This document shows, piece by piece, positions 1-9,696 of a stretch of 64,000 nt of DNA (the stretch's first letter is position 1; each line of letters starts with the position of its first letter). Both the position numbers and the translations under genes were made by a program. The notes beneath the pieces were generated by a model, which worked only from the letters and a program-made list of their open reading frames with translations, was not told where the DNA came from and searched no databases. Where the stretch lies: assembly GCA_963773155.1 (NCBI GenBank), contig CAVZAB010000003.1, forward strand, positions 29,681 through 93,680. The letters run 5' to 3'. The DNA comes from CAVZAB01 sp963773155. Its GTDB lineage: Bacteria > Pseudomonadota > Alphaproteobacteria > Rhizobiales > Beijerinckiaceae.

Positions 1-829
1 TGTCTGCCATCAAACCAACTGCCTGGTCCGGGTCAAACTTGTCGGCTCTGGCAGCAACGACGGGAACACCGAAATGCAGCCCGGGCAGCAGCACGTTCAA
101 AAGACCGCCGGCCCAGGCCCAATCGGCGGGCGTCCACAGCCGGTCACCGGCCTGCGGCAGGAATTCATGGCTGAACTGCACCCCAGGAAGATGGCCGAGC
201 AGCACCCGATGGGCATGCAGCGCGCCTTTCGGCGGCCCAGTCGTGCCCGAGGTGTAAATCATCAGCGCCGGATCGTCGGCCCGCGTCGCCACCGCCTCGA
301 AATCCGCCTGGCCCAGCGCCAGACATTGCTGGTAATCTTCGGCGCCCGCGGCGCGCCCGTCGGTCGCCACGATCAATTCGAGCGCTGGAAGGTCTGCGCG
401 CAGCGGCGCGATTTTATCATAGCCCGCGGCATTGGTGATGAGAGCCCTGACCGAAGCGTCGCTGAGCCGATAGCGCAGCGCATCCGGGCCGAACAACGAA
501 GCCAGCGGCAAAGCGATCGCGCCGAGCTTATAGATGGCGGCATGGCAGACCGCCACTTCGGCCATCTGCGGCAGCAGGATGGCAATGCGATCGCCGCGCG
601 CGAGCCCAAGCCGCGCCAGCGACGAGGCTAGCCGGTTCGATTGCTCGCGCAAGCTCGCGCAATCGGTGCGCCGGACGGCGCCGTCGCCCAGCACTTCCAG
701 AATGGCCGGCCGGTGCGGCTCACGCCTCGCCCAACGATCGGCAATGGCGATGCCCATATTGTAGAATGCCGGAATCTTCCAGCGAAAGGCCGCCGACAAT
801 TCGGCATAGTCTTGCAGATTGGGTAACAT
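1..829 (-). CDS. AMP-dependent acyl-CoA synthetase, N-terminal part (cut by window edge)
   Basis: This gene starts at 829 and runs off the left edge, leaving 276 codons. It encodes the N-terminal half of an adenylate-forming acyl-CoA synthetase, which activates a carboxylic acid with ATP and transfers it to CoA. The family P-loop YTSGTTGPPKGALH is visible at about residue 190, followed by the conserved stretch TPADWAWAGGL. The N-terminus (MLPNLQDYAELSAAFRW) resembles medium-chain or benzoate-type synthetases rather than long-chain FadD, but the substrate cannot be assigned because the C-terminal lid domain is outside the window. It is divergent from putA. Confidence 0.85.
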   Translation of the reverse strand, partial: MLPNLQDYAELSAAFRWKIPAFYNMGIAIADRWARREPHRPAILEVLGDGAVRRTDCASLREQSNRLASSLARLGLARGDRIAILLPQMAEVAVCHAAIYKLGAIALPLASLFGPDALRYRLSDASVRALITNAAGYDKIAPLRADLPALELIVATDGRAAGAEDYQQCLALGQADFEAVATRADDPALMIYTSGTTGPPKGALHAHRVLLGHLPGVQFSHEFLPQAGDRLWTPADWAWAGGLLNVLLPGLHFGVPVVAARADKFDPDQAVGLMAD

Positions 830-963
830 CGATCGACCAACCCGCCGGTCCGACGCCGGCGAAAAAGTCTAGGCCGCCGGGGCGCCGCCGGCAATGTGGC
901 GCCGAGAACTCTCAGACCTGCCAGCGATATGCTGGGCCGTCTCAAAACCCGCGAGGTCATGCG
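830..963. promoter_or_regulatory. divergent intergenic region, acyl-CoA synthetase / putA
   Basis: This 134-bp spacer lies between two divergently transcribed genes and must hold both promoters. It is GC-rich. I see no convincing -35/-10 pair, no strong palindrome and no lrp/putR-type regulator gene beside it. Confidence 0.4.
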
Positions 964-3900
964 ATGACGCAGGTTGCTCAAGGCGCGCCAACAACACCAG
1001 CCCCCGATCGCCTGCCTGCCTTCGACGCCCCCTATGCGACGCCTGACGAATCGCTGGCTATCGAGCTTTTGGCCAGAGCCGGGCTGAGCGAGACTGCGGA
1101 GGCGCGCGTCGATCACCGGGCGACACGGCTGATCGAAGCGATCCGCCATCGTAGCGGCGGGCTCGGCGGCATCGAGGATTTCCTGCGCGAATATTCGCTG
1201 TCGACGAAGGAGGGCCTCGCCCTGATGGTCCTCGCCGAGGCGTTGCTGCGCGTCCCTGACGGCCCGACCGCCGATCGGCTGATCGAGGACAAGCTCGGCC
1301 AGGCCGATTGGGCCCATCACGAGACCCGCTCGGAGGCGATCCTGGTCTCCGCTTCGGCCTGGGCGCTCGGCCTGACGGCGCGGATCATCCAGCCGGGCGA
1401 CACGCCGGAGGGGGTGCTCGCCAATCTGACCAAGCGGCTTGGTCTGCCGGCGGTGCGCACCGCAACCCGCCAGGCGATGCGGTTGATGGGCTCGCATTTC
1501 GTCCTCGGCCAGACCATTGGCGAGGCGCTGCAGCGGGCCTCCTCGGGTGCCGGCCGGCTCTACCGCTATTCCTTCGACATGCTTGGCGAAGGGGCGAGAA
1601 CCGCCGAGGACGCCCGGCGCTATTTCGACTCCTATGCCGCCGCAATCGCCGCAATCGGGCGGGCCGCCGGCAATGCCAAACTTCCCGACCGCCCCGGCAT
1701 TTCCGTCAAGCTCTCGGCTCTCCATCCCCGCTACGAGCCAACGAGCCGCGATCGCGTCCTAAGCGAACTGGTGCCGCTGGTTGTCGATCTCGCCGAACGA
1801 GCCAAGGCGCATGATCTCAATTTCACCATCGATGCCGAAGAGGCCGACCGGCTCGAACTCTCGCTCGCGGTGATCGCCGCGGTCGCCACCCATCCGAGCC
1901 TCGCCGGCTGGGCGGGTTTCGGGCTGGCCGTGCAGAGCTATCAAAAGCGCGCCGGGGCGGTCATCGACTATATTGCCGCCTTGGCCAAACGGCTCGACCG
2001 GCGCTTCATGGTCCGCCTCGTCAAGGGCGCCTATTGGGACACCGAGATCAAGCGCGCGCAGGAACGCGGCCTGGCCGATTTTCCGGTCTTCACCCGCAAG
2101 GCGATGACCGATCTCAATTATATCGCTTGCGCGCAACGCCTGCTCGAGGCCCGCCCCCTGCTCTATCCCCAATTTGCCACCCATAATGCGCTCACCGTCG
2201 CGACGATTGTCGAACGCGCCAATGGCACCGCCGGTTTCGAATTCCAGCGCCTGCACGGCATGGGCGATGATGCCTACCGAGCGCTGCTCGCCGAATTGCC
2301 GGGCGCCGCCTGCCGGACCTATGCGCCGGTCGGCGGCCATCAGGACCTCCTCGCCTATCTGGTTCGGCGCCTATTGGAAAACGGAGCCAATTCCTCGTTT
2401 GTATCGGTCGCGGCCGACCCGGCCATTCCGATCTCGAATCTCCTGCGCCGGCCCCAGGCCATCATTGGTGCGCCGGCAAGCGCCCGCAACCCGCGGCTGT
2501 CGCGACCGGCCGATCTCTATGCGCCGTCGCGGCGCAATTCGCGCGGCCTCGAATTCGGCGAGCGCAGGGCGCTTGACGATTGTCTGCGCCAGGTGGCCTC
2601 GGCCGGCCTGCCGAGCACGCCCGCCCGCCCGCTGATCGATGGCAGCAATGGCGAAGGGACGGCGCGCTCGCTGGCCTCACCGATCGACGGAGCGGCGATC
2701 GGTACGGTCGTCGAGGCGCAACCGCAGGACGTCGAGCGAGCGATGCTTGCCGCCCAGCGTGGCTTTGCGACCTGGAGCCGGACCAAGGTCGACCAGCGCG
2801 CCGGCGCCCTTGAACGGGCCGCCGATCTCCTCGACGGCGCCAGCGGCCGCCTACTCGCTCTGCTGCAAAGCGAAGCCGGCAAGACGCTCGATGACGGGAT
2901 AGCCGAATTGCGCGAGGCGATCGATTTCTGCCGCTATTATGCCGCCGATGCCCGGGCGAATCTGGCGGAACCGCAGATCATGCCGGGACCGACCGGCGAG
3001 GATAATCGGCTGTCCTACCGGGGACGCGGCGTATTCGTCTGCATCAGCCCCTGGAACTTTCCGCTTGCCATTTTTCTCGGCCAGATTGCGGCAGCGCTGG
3101 TTACCGGCAACAGCGTGATAGCAAAGCCGGCCGAGCAGACGCCGCTGATTGCCGATGCGGCGGTGCGGCTGTTTTACGAGGCCGGCATTCCGCCTTCGGC
3201 CCTCCACCTCATGCCGGGCGACGGGGCGCTCGGCGCCGCGCTCGTCGCCCATCGCCTGACGGCAGGCGTCGCCTTTACCGGATCAACCGAGACGGCCTGG
3301 CGCATCAACCGGGCGCTCGCCGCGCGCGAGAGTGCAATCGTCCCGCTGATCGCCGAGACGGGCGGGATCAATGTCATGCTTGTCGATGCGACCGCGCTGC
3401 CCGAACAGGTTACCGACGACGCAATTGTCTCCGCCTTCCGTTCGACCGGCCAGCGCTGCTCAGCGCTACGGTTGATCTGCATCCAGGACGACGTCGCCGA
3501 CAAGATCATCCGGATGATCGCCGGGGCCGCGGCGGAACTGAAAATCGGCGATCCCAGAGACGTCAGCGTCCATTTGGGCCCGGTCATCGACGCCGAATCC
3601 AAGCTGCGCCTTGCCGACCATGTTGCGGCGATGAAACGCATGGCCCGCGTGCATTTTGCCGGGTCGGTACCGGCCGCCGCCTCGCCGCAGGGCCATTATA
3701 TCGCCCCGCATATTTTCGAATTGAAATCGGTCGGCGAGCTAACCAAGGAGGTGTTCGGTCCGATCCTGCATGTCGTTCGCTACAAGCCCAAGGATCTTCC
3801 CGCCGTGCTCGATTCGATCGAAGCAATGGGCTATGGGTTGACGCTCGGCATCCATTCGCGGATCGAACTCGACGGTCGAAGCGGTGGTCGAGCGGCTTGC

Positions 3901-4099
3901 GGTCGGCAATTGCTATGTTAACCGCAACATGATTGGCGCCGTGGTCGGCACTCAGCCGTTTGGCGGCAGCGGTCTTTCGGGAACCGGGCCAAAGGCCGGC
4001 GGGCCCGGCTATCTGAAGCGCTTTGCGGCCGAGCAGGTCGTGTCGGTCAATACGGCGGCGGCTGGCGGCAATGCTAGCCTGATCGCGATGGGGGAATGA
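964..4099 (+). CDS. putA: bifunctional proline dehydrogenase / P5C dehydrogenase PutA (one +1 frameshift)
   Basis: PutA oxidises proline to glutamate in two steps at the membrane: FAD-dependent proline dehydrogenase, then NAD-dependent pyrroline-5-carboxylate dehydrogenase. The start MTQVAQGAPTT at 964 gives about 1044 residues once the frame is repaired, and there is no N-terminal ribbon-helix-helix repressor domain. The dehydrogenase barrel shows VKGAYWDTEIKRAQ near residue 353 and YAPVGGHQDLLAYL. The aldehyde dehydrogenase half has the catalytic Glu in AETGG (about 797) and the catalytic Cys in STGQRCSAL (about 831). The first frame ends early at 3921. Family-typical sequence (TVEAVVERLAVGNCYVNRN, then QPFGGSGLSGTGPKAGGP) continues in the next frame to 4099, with one extra base at 3865-3870. 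The stop overlaps the rppH start (ATGA). Confidence 0.9.
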
Positions 4100-4611
4100 G
4101 AAAAGTGAGCCAGCCTCGACCCTATCGGCCGAATGTCGGCATTGCCCTGTTCAATCGCGCCGGCAAGGTTTTGGCCGGGCGGGCCCGCAGCGCCGGACCC
4201 GAAATCGTGCTGGCCGGCCATGAATGGCAGATGCCGCAGGGCGGCATCGATCGCAACGAGGATCTCGTCGAAGCGGCAAAGCGCGAACTCTTTGAGGAAA
4301 CCAATGTCCGCTCGGTTGCTCTCCTCAAAGTCAGTAGCGCTGCCTGGTGCTATGATTTTCCCCCCTATGACGGACCGCCGCACCGGCTCTGTGCCTTCCG
4401 CGGCCAGGCGCAAAGCTGGGTCGCCTTCCGCTTCCTCGGCGACGACGATGAAATCGACGTGCTTGCCCCCGGCGGCGGCCAGCCCTCCGAATTTTCCGCT
4501 TGGGACTGGCATTCCCTCGCCGAACTGGCCGAACAAGTGGTACCCTACAAGCGTGCCGTCTATCGCGCCGTCCTTGAAGCTTTCGGGGACTTGACCGACC
4601 ACCCAGCCTAG
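4096..4611 (+). CDS. rppH: RNA pyrophosphohydrolase (Nudix)
   Basis: This 171-residue Nudix hydrolase matches RppH, which converts 5'-triphosphate RNA ends to monophosphate and so starts RNase E-dependent decay. The Nudix box GGIDRNEDLVEAAKRELFEE is complete at about residues 50-69, and the family-typical start (YRPNVGIALFN) and WQMPQGG are visible. The ATG overlaps the putA stop by four bases (ATGA), so the two are probably translationally coupled. The 3' end overlaps convergent atpC by four bases. RppH next to atpC is a common Hyphomicrobiales arrangement. Confidence 0.93.
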   Translation: MRKVSQPRPYRPNVGIALFNRAGKVLAGRARSAGPEIVLAGHEWQMPQGGIDRNEDLVEAAKRELFEETNVRSVALLKVSSAAWCYDFPPYDGPPHRLCAFRGQAQSWVAFRFLGDDDEIDVLAPGGGQPSEFSAWDWHSLAELAEQVVPYKRAVYRAVLEAFGDLTDHPA

Positions 4612-5006
4612 ATATTCAGCGCCGCCTTTAATTCGCGCAATTGGTCGAGCTTCTCGCTCGCGAGCCGTTTGGCTTCCCCCTCGGCAGCATCGCGCATATC
4701 ATCCTCGGCATCGCGGATTTCCGTGGCGATGCGATCGGCATTCAAGGCCTCGATCGGCACCGCCTGTTCGGCCAAAATGGACAGGCCGAGGCTCGACATG
4801 TCGAGAAAACCGCCGCGCACGAACAGGCGCTTGGTATCCTTGTCGGTCACTACCTCGACAATGCCCGGCCGCAACATGATCATGACCGGGGCATGATCCT
4901 TGAGAATCGTCATGTCGCCTTCCGAACCCGGCACCATTACGGATTCGACGTCGCCTTTGAAAAGCAGACGCTCGGGCGCAACCAGCTCGAAGTGAAATGC
5001 CGCCAT
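4608..5006 (-). CDS. atpC: F1 ATP synthase epsilon subunit
   Basis: Epsilon (132 residues) is part of the central stalk of F1F0 ATP synthase and an intrinsic inhibitor of ATP hydrolysis. The N-terminal beta-sandwich begins MAAFHFELVAPERLLFKGDV and carries the conserved PGSEGDMTILKDHAPVM. The C-terminal helical part is Ala/Glu-rich and ends in LRELKAALNI. It is the last gene of atpHAGDC, 28 bp after atpD. Confidence 0.96.
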   Translation of the reverse strand: MAAFHFELVAPERLLFKGDVESVMVPGSEGDMTILKDHAPVMIMLRPGIVEVVTDKDTKRLFVRGGFLDMSSLGLSILAEQAVPIEALNADRIATEIRDAEDDMRDAAEGEAKRLASEKLDQLRELKAALNI

Positions 5007-5034
5007 GAGACCTCCGGAATTGCCCACTGGGCGG

Positions 5035-6501
5035 CTAGGCCGACGCCGCGAGCTTCTGCGCCTTCTCGACGGCTTCTTCGATGGTGCCGACCATGTAGAA
5101 GGCAGCTTCCGGCAGATGATCATACTTGCCGTCGACGAGCCCCTTGAAGCCCTTGATCGTATCGGCGAGCGGCACCAGCTTGCCCGGCGATCCGGTGAAG
5201 ACTTCGGCGACGTGGAAGGGTTGCGAAAGGAAGCGCTCGATCTTGCGGGCCCTCGCCACGGCGATCTTGTCCTCTTCGGACAGTTCGTCCATGCCGAGAA
5301 TTGCAATAATGTCCTGCAGGGCCTTATAGCGCTGGAGGACCTGCTGGACCTGGCGCGCCACCGAATAATGCTCGTCGCCGACGACCAGCGGCGAAAGCAT
5401 ACGCGAGGTCGAATCGAGCGGATCGACGGCCGGATAAATGCCCTTTTCGGCGATCGAACGAGACAGCACCGTCGTCGCATCGAGATGGGCGAAAGAGGTT
5501 GCCGGCGCCGGATCGGTCAAATCATCGGCCGGGACGTAAATCGCCTGAACCGACGTAATCGAGCCCTTGTTCGTGGTCGTAATGCGCTCCTGCAAGGCGC
5601 CCATGTCGGTTGCCAGCGTGGGCTGATAGCCGACCGCCGAGGGAATGCGGCCAAGCAGCGCCGAGACTTCCGAACCGGCCTGGGTGAAGCGGAAGATGTT
5701 GTCGATGAAGAAGAGAACGTCCTGGCCCTTGTCACGGAAATCCTCGGCGACCGTAAGGCCGGTCAGGGCGACCCGCGCGCGCGCCCCCGGCGGCTCGTTC
5801 ATTTGGCCATAGACCAGCGCACATTTGGAGCCTTCGCCGCCGCCCTTCTTGTTGACGCCGCTCTCGATCATCTCGTGATAGAGATCATTGCCTTCGCGGG
5901 TCCGCTCGCCAACGCCGGCGAAGACCGAATAGCCGCCGTGCGCCTTGGCGACATTGTTGATCAATTCCATGATGAGCACGGTCTTGCCAACGCCGGCGCC
6001 ACCGAACAGGCCGATCTTGCCGCCCTTGGCATAGGGGGCCAGAAGATCCACGACCTTGATGCCGGTTTCGAGAATCTGCGCTTCCGTTGCCTGTTCGGCA
6101 AAGCTTGGGGCCGGCTGATGGATGGCGCGGCGACTCAGCGAGGGCACCGGCCCGGCTTCGTCGACCGGTTCGCCGATGACATTGATGATGCGGCCGAGGC
6201 AGGCGTCGCCGACCGGCACCAGAATCGGAGAGCCGGTATCGACGACCTCCTGGCCGCGCACCAGCCCCTCCGACACGTCCATCGCAATACAGCGCACCGT
6301 TGATTCGCCGAGCTGCTGAGCCACTTCTAGGACCAGCCGGTTGTCGCCATTCTTGGTTTCCAAGGCATTTAAAATTTCGGGCAGATGACCGTCGAATTGA
6401 ACGTCGACCACCGCGCCGATAACCTGGGTTACCCGGCCGATATTGGCATTGTTGCCGGCGGTGGCTGCGGATGGGGTAGGAACGGTGGCATGCTTTGCCA
6501 T
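5035..6501 (-). CDS. atpD: F1 ATP synthase beta subunit
   Basis: This is the catalytic beta subunit (488 residues). The Walker A motif GGAGVGKTVL lies near residue 170, GERTREGNDL near 200, and the catalytic-site VLFFIDNIFRFTQAGSEVSA near 265. The short N-terminal extension (MAKHATVPTPSAATAGNNAN) before GRVTQVIGAVVDVQF is Ala/Asn-rich, as is usual in alphaproteobacteria. It is third from the 3' end of the operon, 20 bp after atpG. Confidence 0.98.
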   Translation of the reverse strand: MAKHATVPTPSAATAGNNANIGRVTQVIGAVVDVQFDGHLPEILNALETKNGDNRLVLEVAQQLGESTVRCIAMDVSEGLVRGQEVVDTGSPILVPVGDACLGRIINVIGEPVDEAGPVPSLSRRAIHQPAPSFAEQATEAQILETGIKVVDLLAPYAKGGKIGLFGGAGVGKTVLIMELINNVAKAHGGYSVFAGVGERTREGNDLYHEMIESGVNKKGGGEGSKCALVYGQMNEPPGARARVALTGLTVAEDFRDKGQDVLFFIDNIFRFTQAGSEVSALLGRIPSAVGYQPTLATDMGALQERITTTNKGSITSVQAIYVPADDLTDPAPATSFAHLDATTVLSRSIAEKGIYPAVDPLDSTSRMLSPLVVGDEHYSVARQVQQVLQRYKALQDIIAILGMDELSEEDKIAVARARKIERFLSQPFHVAEVFTGSPGKLVPLADTIKGFKGLVDGKYDHLPEAAFYMVGTIEEAVEKAQKLAASA

Positions 6502-6521
6502 TGTCAGCCCTCACTCTTTGG

Positions 6522-7397
6522 TCAAAGCGCCTCGGCGCCTGAAATGATTTCGATGAGTTCCTTGGTGATCATCGCCTGGCGCGAACGATTGTATTGCATC
6601 GTCTTTTTCTTGATCATTTCGCCGGCATTGCGTGTCGCATTGTCCATGGCGCTCATCCGCGCGCCCTGTTCGGAGGCCGCATTCTCAAGCAGCGCCCGAA
6701 ACACCTGGACCGATATATTGCGCGGCAGCAGCGAGGTCAGGATCTCCTCTTCTTCCGGCTCATACTCGTAGGCGACGGCGCCGGAAGCGGAATCGCCGGC
6801 CGGAATCGGCGCGGGAATGAGCTGCTGGGCCGTGGGGATCTGGGCGATCACCGATTTGAAACGGGAAAAATACAGGGTGCAAACGTCGAATTCGCCGGCA
6901 TGGAACATAGCGATGATCTTCTGGCCGATCGGATTGGCGTTTTCGAATCCGAGCTGGCGCACCGCACGCAGATCGACGATATCAACGATATTGCGCTCGA
7001 AATTGCGGCGCAGCTGATCGACGCCCTTCTTGCCCACGCAAAGAATTTTGACGCGCTTGCCCTGGCCGATCAGGGCATTGGCATGCTCGCGCGCCAGCCG
7101 AACGATCGAGGTGTTGAAGCCGCCGCACAGGCCACGCTCGGCGGTGCAAACGACCAGCAAATGGGTGTCAGCCTTGCCGGTGCCGGCCAGGAGGGCCGGC
7201 GCCTGGCCGCCGGGCGCTATGCCGCCGGCGAGGTTCGACAGGACCTTGCCGATCCGCTCGGCATAGGGCCTGGCCTGTTCAGCCGCGGCTTGCGCCTTGC
7301 GCAGTTTGGCCGCCGCCACCATCTGCATGGCCTTAGTGATCTTCTGGGTCGCCTTGACCGAGGCGATCCGGTTGCGAAGATCCTTTAACGACGGCAT
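6522..7397 (-). CDS. atpG: F1 ATP synthase gamma subunit
   Basis: Gamma (291 residues) is the rotating shaft of F1. The N-terminal coiled-coil helix MPSLKDLRNRIASVKATQK and the C-terminal helix (SAMDNATRNAGEMIKKKTM, then YNRSRQAMITKELIEI) that together form the shaft are both clear. The central Rossmann-like part includes ERGLCGGFN. It lies between atpA (23 bp upstream) and atpD. Confidence 0.97.
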   Translation of the reverse strand: MPSLKDLRNRIASVKATQKITKAMQMVAAAKLRKAQAAAEQARPYAERIGKVLSNLAGGIAPGGQAPALLAGTGKADTHLLVVCTAERGLCGGFNTSIVRLAREHANALIGQGKRVKILCVGKKGVDQLRRNFERNIVDIVDLRAVRQLGFENANPIGQKIIAMFHAGEFDVCTLYFSRFKSVIAQIPTAQQLIPAPIPAGDSASGAVAYEYEPEEEEILTSLLPRNISVQVFRALLENAASEQGARMSAMDNATRNAGEMIKKKTMQYNRSRQAMITKELIEIISGAEAL

Positions 7398-7420
7398 GGC
7401 GCGGGTTTCCTAGCAGGGGA

Positions 7421-8950
7421 TCAGGCGAACGACTTGGAATAGGCCTCGACAATCGATTTCAGCTTGGCCGTGTCGGCGTCGCTCAAATCCTTCGAATCGC
7501 GGATGCTGTTGAGCAGATCGGCGTGCTGGGAGCGCAGCACGGCGAGCAGGCCCTCTTCGAAGGCCTGCACCCAATTCAAGGGCTTCGCGTCGAGATAGCC
7601 ATTGACCCCGGCATAGATGACGCAGACCTGTTCCTCCATCTTCAGCGGCGAGAATTGCGCCTGCTTGAGGAGTTCCGTCAGACGCGAGCCGCGGTTGAGC
7701 AGGCGCTGCGTCGTCGCGTCGAGATCAGAGCCGAATTGGGCAAAGGCAGCCATTTCCCGGTATTGCGCCAGTTCGCCCTTGATCTTGCCGGCGACCTTCT
7801 TCATCGCCTTGGTCTGCGCCGACGAGCCAACCCGCGAGACCGACAGCCCGACATTCACTGCCGGACGGATGCCCTGGTAGAACAGGTCGGTTTCGAGGAA
7901 AATTTGGCCGTCGGTAATTGAAATAACATTGGTCGGAATATAGGCCGACACGTCATTGGCCTGGGTCTCGATGATCGGCAATGCGGTCAGCGAGCCGCCG
8001 CCATTGTCATCGTTCAACTTAGCCGCCCGCTCGAGCAGGCGGCTGTGTAGATAGAAGACGTCGCCCGGATAGGCCTCGCGGCCGGGCGGCCGGCGCAGCA
8101 ACAGCGACATCTGCCGGTAGGCGACGGCCTGCTTCGACAAATCATCGTAAATCATCAGCGCGTGCATGCCGTTGTCGCGGAAATATTCGCCCATCGTGCA
8201 GCCGGCAAACGGCGCCAGATATTGCATCGGCGCGGGATCGGAGGCGGTTGCCGAGACGACGATCGAATAGTCGAGCGCCCCATGCTCCTCGAGCACCTTG
8301 ACGAATTGCGCCACTGTCGAGCGCTTCTGGCCGATCGCCACATAGACGCAATAAAGCTTGGCCTTTTCGTCGGTGCCGAGATTGAGCGGCTTTTGATTGA
8401 GGATCGTGTCGAGGGCAACCGCCGTCTTGCCGGTCTGCCGGTCGCCGATGATCAGTTCGCGCTGGCCGCGGCCGATCGGGATCAGCGCGTCGATCGCCTT
8501 GAGGCCGGTGGCCATCGGCTCGTGCACCGATTTGCGCGGAATGATGCCGGGTGCCTTGATGTCGACGCGCGAGCGGCGTGCCGTTTTGATCGGCCCTTTG
8601 CCGTCGATCGGATTGCCGAGCGCATCGACGACACGCCCGAGCAGCTCCTTGCCGACCGGAACGTCGACAATGGCGCCGGTACGCTTGACCGTCTGCCCCT
8701 CGCTGATCTCACGGTCGGCACCGAAAATGACGATGCCGACATTGTCGGTTTCGAGATTGAGGGCCATGCCGCGGACGCCGCTCTCGAACTCGACCATTTC
8801 GCCAGCCTGGACATTGTCGAGACCGTAGACCCGCGCAATGCCGTCGCCAACCGAGAGGACTTGACCGACCTCGGTTACCTTGGCCTCATTGCCGAAATTC
8901 TCGATTTCGGCCTTGAGAATGGCGGAAATTTCTGCGGCGCGAATGTCCAT
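7421..8950 (-). CDS. atpA: F1 ATP synthase alpha subunit
   Basis: The non-catalytic nucleotide-binding alpha subunit (509 residues) begins MDIRAAEISAILKAEIENFG. The Walker A motif is GDRQTGKTAVALDTI near residue 170, and the arginine-finger region reads GLSVSRVGSSAQTKAMKKVAG. The start codon overlaps the atpH stop by one base (TGATG), indicating translational coupling. Confidence 0.98.
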   Translation of the reverse strand: MDIRAAEISAILKAEIENFGNEAKVTEVGQVLSVGDGIARVYGLDNVQAGEMVEFESGVRGMALNLETDNVGIVIFGADREISEGQTVKRTGAIVDVPVGKELLGRVVDALGNPIDGKGPIKTARRSRVDIKAPGIIPRKSVHEPMATGLKAIDALIPIGRGQRELIIGDRQTGKTAVALDTILNQKPLNLGTDEKAKLYCVYVAIGQKRSTVAQFVKVLEEHGALDYSIVVSATASDPAPMQYLAPFAGCTMGEYFRDNGMHALMIYDDLSKQAVAYRQMSLLLRRPPGREAYPGDVFYLHSRLLERAAKLNDDNGGGSLTALPIIETQANDVSAYIPTNVISITDGQIFLETDLFYQGIRPAVNVGLSVSRVGSSAQTKAMKKVAGKIKGELAQYREMAAFAQFGSDLDATTQRLLNRGSRLTELLKQAQFSPLKMEEQVCVIYAGVNGYLDAKPLNWVQAFEEGLLAVLRSQHADLLNSIRDSKDLSDADTAKLKSIVEAYSKSFA

Positions 8951-9519
8951 CAGCCGACCTCTTTCATGCGCTTGCGAATCGAATTGAGCTTGGTTTTCAG
9001 CGAATTGTCGATCATGCGCGAGCCGATCTTGACGATCAGGCCGCCGATGATCGAGCGATCGAGCTTGACCGCGACCTCGACGTCCGTACCGCCGACGACC
9101 GCCTGCAGGGCGCTCTTGAGCGCCGCAAGTTGCGCCTCGCTCAACGGCTCGGCGACGGTGATTTCGGCGCGTTTGATGCCTTTCGCCTGGTCGCTCAGCG
9201 CCAGATAGGCCTTGATCATGTCGCCAACGGCAAACAGCCGCCGCTTGGCGGCGACCAGTTTAAGGAAATTGGCGGCAATGCCCTGAATGCCGGCCTTGTC
9301 GAGCACCGCGGCGAGCGCCCTGACCTGGTCGTTGGCAGCAAAGACCGGACTATCGACCAGGATCCTCAGATCCTCGCTCGCGGCAACCAGCCGACGGAAG
9401 GTCGCCAGATCGGCAGCGACGGCATCGACGGCCTTGTGCTGTTCGGCCAGTGCAAACAGCGCCTGGGCATAGCGCCCCGCCACTCCCGATACGATCGTCT
9501 CGTTCTGGGCCACAGACAA
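8950..9519 (-). CDS. atpH: F1 ATP synthase delta subunit
   Basis: Delta (189 residues) joins F1 to the peripheral stalk. The N-terminal six-helix domain contains VAGRYAQALFALAEQ, and the C-terminal part has KLDRSIIGGLIVKIGSRMID, the family signature. It is the first gene of atpHAGDC. The F0 genes are not in the window, as expected because alphaproteobacteria keep F0 and F1 in separate operons. Confidence 0.96.
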   Translation of the reverse strand: MSVAQNETIVSGVAGRYAQALFALAEQHKAVDAVAADLATFRRLVAASEDLRILVDSPVFAANDQVRALAAVLDKAGIQGIAANFLKLVAAKRRLFAVGDMIKAYLALSDQAKGIKRAEITVAEPLSEAQLAALKSALQAVVGGTDVEVAVKLDRSIIGGLIVKIGSRMIDNSLKTKLNSIRKRMKEVG

Positions 9520-9696
9520 TCTCTTCCATGCCCCTCGGCACAGAGGTCAAAAAGGGAGACTCCCTTGCAACTGCGCGGCCGAAGGCTGTTTGGGATGCGA
9601 AGCCGCAGGGCCTAAGCCACGCGTCTTCGAAGGCGCTGTCACGTAACATATGGATTTTCACCATGCAACCCTGTGAAACGGAAGCTTCCACCGGTC
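9520..9696. promoter_or_regulatory. intergenic region upstream of atpH
   Basis: This 177-bp spacer lies between the 3' end of priA and atpH, both on the minus strand, and should carry the atp operon promoter. It has an A/T-richer patch (around 9640-9665) unlike the flanking coding sequence, but I cannot fix a promoter with confidence. Confidence 0.4.
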